Shown piece by piece: positions 9,373 through 19,484 of a stretch of DNA of 34,488 nucleotides. Under the pieces are notes generated by a model. The model had not been told where the DNA came from, ran no database searches, and worked only from the letters and a program-made list of their open reading frames with translations. Numbering within the stretch: the stretch's first letter is position 1; the number at the start of each line of letters is the position of its first letter. The position numbers were made by a program, and so were the translations under genes. The stretch is from assembly GCA_020536535.1 (NCBI GenBank), contig JAHLWZ010000241.1:3102-37589 (forward strand). The letters run 5' to 3'. The stretch is from Pelomyxa schiedti. Taxonomy: Eukaryota; Evosea; Pelobiontida; Pelomyxidae.

Positions 9373-11781
9373 TTATGGGTATTGGAATATTTGGGAGGAC
9401 CAGGGTGATACAACCACAATGAGGCCTGTTGATCTGAGATCCTCTGCACTTCGTTGGTACTGGGTTCCCGTAAAAAGTTCCGTGATGGTGACAGTCCCAC
9501 TTCCTGATACATCACTCAGAACAATGTAGCCGCTAATTGAATTCGGGTTAGCATTGCATTATGAGGAGCAAAGGTTGAAAGAAAGCGCGGAAAAGTACCT
9601 TCCGGAAGTGTCTGAGAAGTTGACAACAACTAGCCGCTTGGATGATCCATTGTAGTTCCATTTCCAGGCCATCAAACGCCAGCAATCAGTGGTTCCAGTG
9701 ACTGAGAGGTATGTCCAAGTTCCGCTTGTGAAGGCAGAATCTTTAACTATCGCATTGAACTTGGTGTAGAAGTCACTTGTGTAGGTCCATGGTGTTTCAG
9801 GCTGTGCTCTTCGGAAGTGAACGTCAAGTTTGTTTTCATATCCCTCCCTTTTTTTTGTTACAGAGGTTGCTGTGATACTTTCGAAAAGGGTAAAGCAAAC
9901 CATTGATCCTGGAAGAAGAATCTCATTCCCGGAAGAGTCATTGATACCACAGCTGCCATGTGAGCGCGGGAGCGGCCTAGAGTTAAATGAAAGTCTGAAG
10001 GTAGCGTTATTCCAAACACAAGTACCTGGACAGTTAGTAGCGGAACAGCAAGAAGCTGAATTTGCAGCATCATTGCAGGTATTACAGTCACAGCAAGAGG
10101 AATATCCATCTGCAGGGCAGATACTGCCACAACAATCAGGGTACCTTTTGGGATAGGTTAGGCCTTTGGCAAAACATAAGTTAAAGAGACTCACCCTCCA
10201 CACATTACTTGGTCACAATTGTATGAGAATACATTTGCTGAGCGGTCTTCATCCTAAGGATTGCATTCAGAGAAAAAAGCATAAGGCTTTCCGTACATGA
10301 TTCTCAACAAAGTGAGCACTGTGTTTCCAAAAAGTTTGTGTTTCAGCATAAGTAATCCTACAAAAATCAGGAAGAAACCATATGGAAACAGCTTTACCAG
10401 TTCCTTATTTCATCAAGGTCACATTGCTAGGAGAAATAAGAAAATAAAAAGAAGAAATTATGTGCTACTTTCAGACGGTCTAAAATAGTTTTTTCATAAA
10501 CAAAATCGAAGCCTTGGTTAATCAAAATGTTCAATTGATCGTTGAAGTCATATGTCTGAGGAGTTTAGAAAATTTGGAGTGACAGAACATGAATACCTCA
10601 GCAAGGAAAATGAAATTTGGGTATTTTGCTTTAACTTGTGGTATAGCCCAAGCCCAAAACTCAGAACTGGGCCACGTGTACCCCCAGCTATTGAGGATTG
10701 TACCCCATTGCTGCGTAAATTAGTTTTCGCTTTGATGAAGAGAACTCATAACTGTATTGATATTGGAATTTAAAATACAATGTGCCATATCACATCGAAC
10801 AGCATCTAGTTAGGGTGAGTACGGCATTTACTGGGAAGAAATTTGGAACCAGCAAGTGAAGCAATGGTCATAATCTGCTGAAGCATGTTGTCTCTGGCAC
10901 CACTGTCCCAGTAGTTAAGTTGTGCAGTATCACTAATTATTCATGAAAATGAAAAAGAATATGTAAAAGAGAGATACGTCCAAGGTGTACAATAAATGCA
11001 GGATCCATAGGCTACACCATTAGACATGTAGGTGTAGTCGTCATAGGGGGGCGACCCAGGGGACCGAACATAGTATGTGATATTATTTGTAATCCAAGGA
11101 CTGTCAATGGCTATTTAAGGCTCAATGAAGAGGTATGCAAGTTCAGAATGTAGCATACAAGAATGATTTGGCACAAAGTCCAGCATTAACTTCATACCAA
11201 TGGAATTCAGGGTAGCTCTGAGAGCTGACACGTCATCTGCACTACCCAGCTGACTGTTGGGGATGTATTGGTGTACAGCATAGGGCGAGCCTGTAACATT
11301 GCTGTCAAACAGACCCAAAAAAAAAACCTATCCGTACCAATGATATCATCCTCCGGTACACAGTCGTCCATAAGGCATTTGCAGGTGGAAATGATATCAG
11401 AGTTGGACTTGTCATTATTCACACCAAGCTCCCATATCTAATCATAGACAATCAACACTACATTTCACAGCAAAAAAAAAAGAAAAAACTTACCCCCATC
11501 ATCCAAACATAGTTGATGCCCTAGTTATTATTTTGTTTGTCAGTCAAGGTGGCGGAACAACACCAACAACAAAAAAACACCTGATCGGCAAGAGCCTGGA
11601 ACTCAGCCACAGGAATCTGACTGAGGGTGGATATGTTCTTGCCATACTTCAGAGATAAACTGTACAGCCACGGCCTGGTGCTTATCTCGTACATGAGCGG
11701 CATTGCCGGGGTTGTAACAGTGGCCCCAATGCACGCCGTGGCCAGAAATGCCAAAACCAAAACACCAACACCTCTGCCCAT
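9373..11781 (-). CDS. Secreted GH13 alpha-amylase, 16 exons, Cys-rich insert
   Basis: Hydrolyses alpha-1,4-glucans; secreted or phagosomal by its signal peptide ('MGRGVGVLVLAFLATACIG'). Exons (high to low): 11581-11781, 11494-11520, 11338-11437, 11159-11290, 10978-11110, 10832-10932, 10753-10805, 10597-10710, 10469-10555, 10398-10426, 10297-10357, 10195-10253, 10026-10144, 9901-9976, 9599-9847, 9373-9532. They sum to 1701 nt (566 aa) with consistent phases. GH13 motifs: I 'LDFVPNHSS', II 'AVRCDMAH' (nucleophile Asp), III 'FIFLAEV' (acid Glu), IV 'FVENHDED' (transition-state Asp), so it should be active. 'YEISTRPWLYSL' and 'INYVWMMG' mark the N-terminus; 'TLPGMRFFFQDQWEGYENK' and a beta-rich C-domain ('YLSVTGTTDCWRLMAWKW') follow. 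About 45 residues with 12 cysteines are inserted just after motif IV. Confidence 0.92.
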
Positions 11782-12106
11782 GGCAATTTCACTCGAAATT
11801 TTGTTGTTTGTGCTGGTTTGGCGTTTTTTTTTTTTTTACGATGGGATGCGGGTTTTCGGTTTTTTTCCGGTCCTTTCTCAGAGCCTCTCTTCGAAGACTG
11901 AGACCCCAAAAGTGATGATTTTTCCGAAACATCACAAATCGGTACGGGATTGAGGCAGAGAAGCCTCCCTCAGGGTCAAAACTCAAAAAAATAAACAAAA
12001 AAACTGGCACAAGGTGCTTGTGTTAGGAGATTGTACAACTTAATACAAAAATTGGGGTTACTTAGTGGGCTGCCTGACAAAACTTGAAGGGAGAAAGGGG
12101 GTGCCA
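11782..12106. other. Spacer between two minus-strand genes
   Basis: Holds the amylase upstream region (a poly-A/T run near 11826-11838, no TATA box I would trust) and the 3' flank of the CaaL-protein gene. No coding evidence. Confidence 0.55.
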
Positions 12107-12923
12107 CTACAACAATATACAACAGGGGCAAGTGCTGCGTCCCTTTCTATGTGAATTTGTGGGGATGTTGTTTATAAGTCCCTGCTCTGCCTCCATTGGA
12201 TCGGCAGAACCTCCTGTGAGGATGCTACCCCCAGCATCTGATTCCTCTTCTATTCGTATTTTGGTGTCACTGGTAGTATACTTTAGAATTAATACCTTGC
12301 GCTAACAACGCAGACCGTTTTTGAGCTGCATCAAGAGTTTTTTCTGGAGCCATGTTAAAGAATGGAGAATTCCCGGGGAGTTGAAGCTTACCAAGGTGTG
12401 AAATATACACATCAGAAGGCTCCAGCACATTAGGATTAAAAAGTGGCACTGAAGGCAACGTGAACAATTCCTCAGAGGTGCTCGTTCCAGCCTTTGCGAT
12501 TACTTCCGGAGATGAAAAAACATCTGAAGACGGAAACAGCACATCTTTTTCCCCTTGCTTCTGGTCGACTCCCCCAATTGCTTTCTGGCTCCCCGGTCCA
12601 GGTCCAATGGCAAGACCCATACTCAGATTGTGCATCTCAGTCTCCGTCCCAGTCCCACCTTTCGGGGCAGAATGGCCACTCGAACTCATGACGCCAAAGT
12701 GACTGTGCTGTAGATCCACGGGGTCACTCACAAGGAGGGGGTCATTCAGCGATGAAGAATCGGGCGAAGGAGGAGCAGAAGGGGGCGAGGGAGGCAGCAA
12801 GCACATGGACGACGACGACAAGTTCGAGAAAAATATCTCGTTCCTGTCTGATTGTGGGTCGTCGGCATTGCCGTTGTTGTTGTTTGTGGGCGCAAACTCA
12901 ACGTCGCTCGTGTGAGCTGCCAT
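12107..12923 (-). CDS. Unknown Ser/Pro-rich protein with C-terminal CaaL prenylation box
   Basis: Two exons: 12307-12923 and 12107-12269, with a 37-nt intron (12270-12306, donor gttagc); total 780 nt, 259 aa. The donor was chosen because only it, or one 3 nt upstream, restores the long downstream frame. Residues 1-200 look disordered (poly-Asn, 'LLPPSPPSAPPSPDSSS', acidic patches). The C-terminus is basic then cysteine-rich, ending 'HRKGRSTCPCCILL'. The last four residues CILL form a CaaX box with Leu at X, the class favoured by geranylgeranyltransferase I, and a neighbouring Cys could be palmitoylated. It should therefore be membrane-tethered through its tail. No fold is recognised. The neighbouring upstream gene is a Rab in the same orientation, but separate promoters are likely. 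Confidence 0.75.
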
Positions 12924-13124
12924 TGACTTTTTGACTTTCGTGGAACTCCGTTCTTTTTAGAAACACCGGGGTTGTTCTAAAACTAACTGGGGTTTTACAG
13001 GAGAGAAAGAAACTAAAATACAAAATTGTTTTTCTGTTGCTGTCAGCAGGAAGTATATAACATGTGTAACACAGCCAACTTATAGGTGCAGTGTGGCCGC
13101 TGGTTAGGCACTGCGCAGTGGTAT

Positions 13125-14245
13125 TCAACAACACCCCTTTTTTTTCGTTTCTACAAGACCAGGTTTTACCTTGATCAACTCCTCCTTGGGTGCGACCTTG
13201 AATCTAGAAGAAGAGTGAGTGGGAATGGTGAAGACCCGGGAGCGAAACCGGATTGCAACTGCTTTGGCCATAGTGGAGATGGCCTCCTCGATCCTATCAC
13301 CAGATTTTACACTCATCTCTCTAACATGTTCATGAGAGGGAAACATTCAAAATAAGGTGAAACACACAAGTAAGGGATCTGAAGCTCATCTGATATCTCC
13401 TGCAGCGAGATGAGAAGGGTATTGAAAAGAAATAAGTGAAGAACATTCGCCATTTCCGCTGAGACAGCCCGTTCAGCCAGATCCGTTTTATTTCCCAGCA
13501 GGAGCTTTTAAATAAAAATTTGTTAAAATTGTGGGTGGTAAAGTAGGATTTATATGTTTGAGTAAGCTGTACCTTGCAGCAATTGTCATCGGCATAATTC
13601 TCCAAATCAGAAGTCCAGTTTCTTACGTTTTCAAAAGTTTTTGGTTCCGATACATCAAATAAGATGAAGACGCCTTGGATGCCACGAAAATCTTACATGA
13701 AGGAAGAGTAAGGATATATTTATTTATACTGGCGTGACATACAGCTCCCTGTTAAGGTTCGATACCTTTCTTGTCCTAACAAAGTTAACCTCTACAAGTA
13801 TACAAAAAGAAAGAAACCTGCTGTGTCCCTCTTTTTTTAAAAAAAAGAAGAGTAAATTAAATGGTCACTTAATGGGTACAAACCAGTTTAAGTTTCACAG
13901 CTTCCCCGTCTACATCCACATTATGCAACAACTGCAACAGGGTCAAAAAAAAGGGCGAAAGTCAACTTTGAGACGCACAAATTCCGGAGCTGGGTTTGCC
14001 ACTTCAACACCAAATTTGCCTGTCTTGGGCTCCGTTTAGGTTGGGTGAAATGGAATGGAAATAACAAAGGGGGAAAAAAAAAAACCAGTACCACAAGTCT
14101 GTTCAAAAATGATGTCTTTCCAACATTAGGATCGCCCAAAACCACAATATTATGGAGGTCGTCACTTTTCAAGTCAGCATACGATAAAGAGGAAAAAACC
14201 TGCACAGTATGTGCAGGTCACGTGTTGTGGCGCATACGTGGCCAT
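13125..14245 (-). CDS. Rab-family small GTPase, C-terminal double cysteine
   Basis: Vesicle-traffic GTPase. P-loop 'VVLGDPNVGKTSFLN' (14095-14199), 'VDVDGEAVKLKL', switch II 'DTAGQERYRTLTGS' rejoined across introns, 'RGIQGVFILFDVSEPKTFEN', G4 'LLLGNKTDL', then a basic tail with an extra 'TIPTHSSSRFKVAPKEE' segment, ending 'ETKKKGCC', the usual geranylgeranylated Rab end. At least six introns. The ATG at 14245 needs a 22-nt intron (14200-14221) to reach the P-loop frame, and that intron carries a 7-bp inverted repeat, so the start is uncertain. Arg replaces the usual Trp before DTAG. Switch I ('PKTGKFGVEV') is atypical and I cannot assign a subfamily. Confidence 0.87.
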
Positions 14246-14672
14246 TGTGAACGGAAAGCAGGGAGGACAGGCAAGTGGTGCACCAGAGATCTTGGTTTTA
14301 TTTTTTTTTAGTTTTGATTTTTGGATTCACGTACTTTTTTCGTGTTCCTGAAGTGTCAGGAGTGCCATAATTTTGCTCAATCAAGGTTTCAATCTTCAGT
14401 TGATTAGAACCAACCTGATAGATCGGGTGGAAGCTTGACATCTGTAAAATACAAACTTACTTTCCCCCCATGTCTGGTGCGCTGCAGTCCATTCGCGAAC
14501 TCGCACTCAGCCCTCTGAACTGTCTGGATCTCTGCTGCAGGTAGTCTTCCAGTAAACTTCCTTCCACGAATACCACAAGATTCGGCCCTCCCATCACCTC
14601 AATTTCAACCGCCAATAAAGACTTTTCGTTGCCCTGCAACTTTTTACCACAAGCAAACCAAACGAAACGACA
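14246..14672. other. Divergent spacer between Rab and LRR genes
   Basis: Promoter space for two divergent genes. The last 200 bases before the LRR gene start are C-rich and T-poor. The short minus-strand open frame at 14457-14639 has no domain. No motif recognised. Confidence 0.5.
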
Positions 14673-16643
14673 ATGTGGGACCCATACGAGAACGCCGCCC
14701 GCACCCCACCCCCGATAAATCCACCGCTCCCAGCAGATCTAGAAACCATCGATCCTCCGTCCCACAGCCAGTCCCCGGAGGCCTCCCTCGACATTGATCC
14801 CATAACACCCACAACTGCGTACCCCCACGGCACCACTCCCACTCGCAGAAGCCGCAAATCTGCTTCCCATGACGAAAGCGGCGGCGACGCGCATAAAGAA
14901 GTTGCTTCGAGTGACAGTGACACGGAAACTACTACTGCTACCACCACCATGAGCACGGATTTAACCGAACACAACCGCCGTCGTGTGCGTCGGATTATCC
15001 GCCGCTTGCAGATACAAAAACAAAAACAGGGGCAAATACGTCATCCAAGTTCGAGTGCAACTGCGAATGTGCCTTGCAATACCGTTATTACTACACCTCC
15101 CACTACTCGCTCCATTTCTGAGCATAATTACGACGGCGCACCTCCGAGTTATTATTCCATTGGTAACAGTGGGAATTCCAACAGTCCTCAGTATTTAATG
15201 GCTGTTGTACCTCAGGTGCTTTCATCATCCTCTGGTGCACTGCTATCTCCTCCATCTTTATCCTCTGCAATTTCATCGGGTTCAATTTCTCCTGGTTATG
15301 CAAACACAGCATTCCCAGTCACGCACTCAATGTCGCCTTTTCTGGATCACATTACACCCTCTCCTCAGATAAACCTTTCTTCTTACGGCACTGGTATGAG
15401 TGCCAGCCCTCACCCTAGAATTCTATCCCCTTCACCGTCACCACGCACATCCCCAGTGTTGTCCCCACTGCCAGTGTCAACTGTTCCCACCGTTACTAGC
15501 AGTGGTGGCTTCCTCTTCCCGACTGCGGGGGTATCCCCTTTTACATCCCCCGTAGTGTCACCCATGCCATCGCCAACCTTGCCTCCCCCTATACAAGCCC
15601 CTTGGGCGCCAATACCAGGGGTGTTTCCTGGGTACCACGTATGTGAATCACCTGAAGTCACACCGGTTCGGTCACCATCTCCACCAATGTCACGCGATAT
15701 GTCAGTACGGTATGTGAATTCCATTATCTTTATCTACTGATCTTTATAGTGTAAATAAAGTTAATCACGGGCTGGCGACTTTTCCAGAGTCTTCCATCCC
15801 AAGACTTTGCACGCATCTTTTATGTATGATTTTTTCCCCCTGCCTTGGCTGACTTGGTGCACAGTGGCATGGAACGCAATTTGTGTAATTCCGCCAACTA
15901 TAAGCCTACTAACGAACTTACAAGAACTAAACTGTATATCCCCATCTCCCTCTTCCTTAACCTCACGGCATCCCCTTTTTTAGTGCATGGAAACAATATT
16001 CGCGTTATTCCAAGGGAAATCAAGTATCTCGTTTCCCTAAAAAATTTATCTGGTTCAATCCATTTTCTTCGTTTTTTTTTCTTGTATTTTTACATTTGCA
16101 GTATGTAGAAATAAACTAAGAGAACTGCCTGTGGAACTTTTCTCTCTTGTTAATTTAACCAACTTGAACGGTATGGCAAATTTTTGCTACATTGGGTCCT
16201 CAAAAACCTTTAGTTAGTTTTAACCACTTGCGTCATGTCCCACAAGATTTCCGGAATTTAACCAATTTACGATCATTAGAACGTAGCTATGCTTTTTCAT
16301 AATTTCATTCTTATTCCTCTTTTCAGTACACAACAACGGCAAATTTACACTTCCTGTTATTGCACTTGGATCTTTATCCAGAATAAAGGAGCTTGTGGGT
16401 ATATTATTCTCTCCCACACTCACCAACAACCTAATGGTTTCTGCAAGTACCACGCTCGTTAATTCCTGAAGAGTTTGCTACTTTTAGGAGTTACTATGAA
16501 CACGTTGTAAAAACGCAAGTCTTTGTCCTACTTGTACTCCTCTTTTCCACAATCCACTTTCTCACCTGAAAATAGCTTGTGGGTTGGCACAAGAGAGAGT
16601 TCTTAAGCGGGGTACCCTTAGATATTGTGCACTTCATCCTTGA
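14673..16643 (+). CDS. Ser/Pro-rich leucine-rich-repeat protein with apparent frameshift
   Basis: Exon 1 (14673-15709) encodes about 345 residues of low-complexity Ser/Pro/Thr sequence with a basic patch (RRRVRRIIRRLQ) near residue 108 and many SP/TP sites, suggesting phospho-regulation. Short exons then give LRRs of about 23 residues: 'IPPTISLLTNLQELN', 'NNIRVIPREIKYLVSLKNL', 'NKLRELPVELFSLVNLTNL', 'NHLRHVPQDFRNLTNLRSL', 'FTLPVIALGSLSRIKEL'. Several introns fall at the same place in the repeat, suggesting repeat-exon duplication. The end is a Cys-containing cap ('CKNASLCPTCTPLF', then 'LKIACGLAQERVLKRG') seen in LRR proteins of this general type. The last LRR ('IPEEFATFRSYYEHVV') and this cap are in different frames separated only by an A-run near 16509. 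One base seems missing there, or the gene is broken. Confidence 0.75.
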
Positions 16644-16753
16644 ATTTGTCTTAGGGCACTGTTTCCCGACTCTCCACTGACTACCATAAAGAAAATCACC
16701 TTATGTACAAAACACTTTTTCATCACTTTTTGGCACTGAAACAAGAGAAAATA

Positions 16754-17620
16754 TTATGAGTTATTTTTAACAATGTGTATCTGATGACATAAGTCTGTGA
16801 ACGCTTCTGTGATGCTTTCCCCAGTTAGTGCACTGCACCTTTTGAATAAGGGATTTCCGACGCTTGTCAGGAATGCTTGCACTTCATCTTCACTTATGGC
16901 ATCCCTGTTCAAGTCGCTTTTGTTTCCCAGAATCATAATAACGGTCGCAGGTGGTGCGTGCGCTTTCAGCTCCTTGTACCAGTATGTCAGTTTGGTAAAA
17001 GAATCCTAATAGTTGTTCGAGGGTGAATGATATATAAAAATAGACAATCGAACCTTGTCTGTTGTATCATAGACTAGGTTTTGCCCAGTGATAATAATAG
17101 TGCAAGATGAATGTGGATCTTAAAATTGGGGGTTGTATGTACCTAACAAGGCACCCTGAGCGTCTATGCAAGGTAAGTGGGAGAAACCAAACTAGAGTAA
17201 AATCATTGACCTCTGTAGTACTGTATCGCTATTGCCCTGAATTTCTCTATGTTATAGTAAGGGAATTATTGGCCCAAAAGGAACACACCTTGGCCAGCAG
17301 TGTCATAAGATGAGAAAAAGCAAAAAATCAGGACATACAAGCAAGTTTTGATCTTTACCGTCAACATTGAATTTCACCATGTCCATGTCTACCCTTCACG
17401 AAAAGTAAAATTTATTTCACTTATTATAATAGGAAAAAATGAAAGCACACCCAGTCGAGGACACAATGTCTGGATTATAGGTGTTTTTTTGTAAACCTCG
17501 AAAATATTGAGCTCTTGCCACCCCCGCTTTCACCCACAAGCACAAGCTTCCACCTCGAATCGGTCCTTTTTGCTGGGGAAGAAAAGGCTTTTTTCGTTCA
17601 TGAGACCCACAGGAGCCCAT
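16754..17620 (-). CDS. Rab-like GTPase, N-acylation signature, no C-terminal cysteine
   Basis: P-loop 'KLVLVGESGGGKSSIF' (about 17510-17545), 'VDMDMVKFNVDGK', 'DTAGQ' joined to 'EKFRAIAIQYYR', 'VYDTTDKDSFTKLTYWYKEL', G4 'LGNKSDL', G5-like 'CSALTGESI', ending 'CHQIHIVKNNS' with no cysteine to prenylate. The N-terminus from ATG 17620 is 'MGSCGSHERKK', matching the N-myristoylation pattern MGxxxS with a palmitoylatable Cys4. This is the arrangement of plant ARA6/RabF1, which is myristoylated instead of prenylated. Two joins are unsure: start exon to P-loop needs either an intron (giving 'MGSSKR', still Gly2) or a one-base correction, and the intron before DTAG ends in AT, not AG, in the only phase that works. 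Adjacent ATG of the divergent gene is 50 bp away. Confidence 0.78.
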
Positions 17621-17669
17621 TGTTTTGGTATGCAGTGTTAAATTCTCGCACGCAAGGACAACAAAGAAA
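17621..17669. promoter_or_regulatory. 49-bp divergent intergenic region (bidirectional promoter candidate)
   Basis: Start codons at 17620 (-) and 17670 (+) are separated by only 49 bases, so both genes probably share one compact promoter, or the 5' ends overlap. No TATA-like motif is obvious. Confidence 0.5.
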
Positions 17670-19419
17670 ATGGGCAATACCAACAGCATTGCCATTGACA
17701 ACAACACGCCCTACATGCTCCACGTTGTCATCATGCAAGTTGGCCCCTTATTTGACGCCATTGTTCCTTGCAGGTCCCAAAAGGTTATCGACTGTGGCGC
17801 TCGAGTATGGTAAGCTGCTCTCCCGCACAACTTGCGCACCAACTTGTTGTTTCCGCTCACTCGAAGCGTAAAGACCGAAAAAGGTTCACGGTAGCCGTGT
17901 CAAAGACAACCACGGAAGACGCGGAGCATGTGAGGATCACCAAAGGAGACGTCGCCAAGCCCATCGTGCTCGTCACCACGGGGTCGCTGCTGGCCGTGGC
18001 CGCCGCAGCCGGGATCGTAGTGGGCGGCGTGTTCGCGGCGCCCGTGATCGGCGAGGCCCTGGTGACCGTGGGCGCGGGGGCGGCCGTGGCCAAGGGCTCT
18101 TCGGCGGCGGCCGCCGCGGCTCCTCCCCTGGTGGCCCAGATCGTGGTGGGCGCCGCGGTGTACGGCGGGGCGGCGGGCGTGGCCCTGTGCGGCGGGGGGG
18201 CGCTGGGCGCCGCCATCGGGGTCGCCGTGAGCAAGCACATGGACAAGGCCACCCTGACCCTGGGCTGCTTGACGTCGAATTGCGATCTATTTCTGGATTA
18301 CATGAAGCGCGAGGGGTGGGAGGATGTAAAGGGGCTGCAGGAATCTTTCATCGCTGGTTTGGCCTCGCCTTCTTTCAATTGTGTCTGAAGTACCCTTCCC
18401 AGGTTGTCCCCCGGATATTTCCCTCCAAGATGTTGAGGAGCATGTAAATCACATGAAACAACTGTTTGAATCCAAGGGCATTGAACAAGTGAGTGTTTGC
18501 ATTTTGTTCCCTTTACTTGACTTGTCTGACAGAGTGAGGTTGATGAACTTGTTAAACAAGCCAAATATCACTTCTTCGATTCCTGCTACAAGAAACTTCT
18601 TATTCCAGATGTAACAAAGCTTGACCAGTCAAAATTCACATAGCCTCCTAGGATGAGGATGCCACGTTTAGAATTTCTGTGCGTCGTGGTAGAGACACCG
18701 CACTTGCAAATTTATCTGAGGATGAATGTAGCACTAGTTCACTGTAGAATAAACTCTGTCTCTTACCCAATGCAGCTCTGTTCCTGGAAGAAACTGCCCG
18801 AGAACTTGAATCAATTGCAGAGGCCAGGAACCCTCGTATGATGCTGTTGAGCATTATGAACGCCACAATAATACTTGCTCGATACTGGACCAAATACAAC
18901 AGCAAGAAGGGACCTTTTGCTACTGACGGTCAGATTCCCAAAAAATGTTGAGCAGTGTAAATTCTGTGGCAGCCCAGTTGCCAACGAAAAAACTAACCAA
19001 TTCTTATGAATTTTATTGAGCAGATCTACTTGAATGGCTGGAAAAGGCCTTGTATATGACAAATATACCCAACATGCACTCTATTCTCACGTACATTTCT
19101 CGTTTTGGGTCGCCATTTCCTTCGGATTTGTATGTAATAGCTCTATTCAGCATACCCCTTACCCAGTCTCTTTCAGGAATTTCATGTATGTGAGCCTTAT
19201 AACGGCGGTGCAGAGCATTGAAAGTGGGTACTCCTAGTTAAGAGTAGCCATAAAATATTTTCAGGAAGAGCAAAGGGAGGACCCTTGTACAAGTACATTG
19301 GAATAGGAACACTGCCAAGTTATGTGGCCAAGTATGGTGTTTATGCCAATGGGAAGACAACTGTTCATGTCAATGTGGACGAAAATGATTTCTTAGTGCT
19401 GCAAACCACTCAGGAGTGA
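17670..19419 (+). CDS. Unknown 431-aa protein, N-myristoylation signature, Gly/Ala-rich hydrophobic core
   Basis: Ten exons: 17670-17738, 17774-17809, 17867-18356, 18403-18488, 18533-18610, 18652-18727, 18776-18928, 19024-19129, 19177-19223, 19265-19419; 1296 nt with consistent phases. The start 'MGNTNSIAIDNNTPY' fits an N-myristoylation site. Residues about 70-165 are a very hydrophobic Ala/Gly/Val run with a Lys/Ser break, suggesting two to four membrane passes or an amphitropic hairpin; here the DNA is strongly GC-rich. Downstream are helical segments ('DISLQDVEEHVNHMKQLFES', 'LFLEETARELESIAEARN') and a conserved-looking C-terminus ('GGPLYKYIGIGTLPSYVAKY'). The hydrophobic region loosely recalls Ifi-6-16/ISG12 proteins, but I would not assign that family. 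Function unknown. Confidence 0.85.
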
Positions 19420-19451
19420 AACTGGTTATTTCTTAATGGATGGGACTGCAT

Positions 19452-19457
19452 AATAAA
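19452..19457 (+). terminator. AATAAA polyadenylation signal
   Basis: AATAAA 33 nt after the stop of the 17670 gene, inside the 65-bp convergent spacer shared with the PIP-kinase gene. Confidence 0.6.
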
Positions 19458-19484
19458 AGTTTTTTTTTTTCAAAGTTTTTCCAC

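Noticed and set aside
9830..10156. Plus-strand 108-codon frame opposite the amylase
   Set aside because: Antisense shadow of verified amylase exons.
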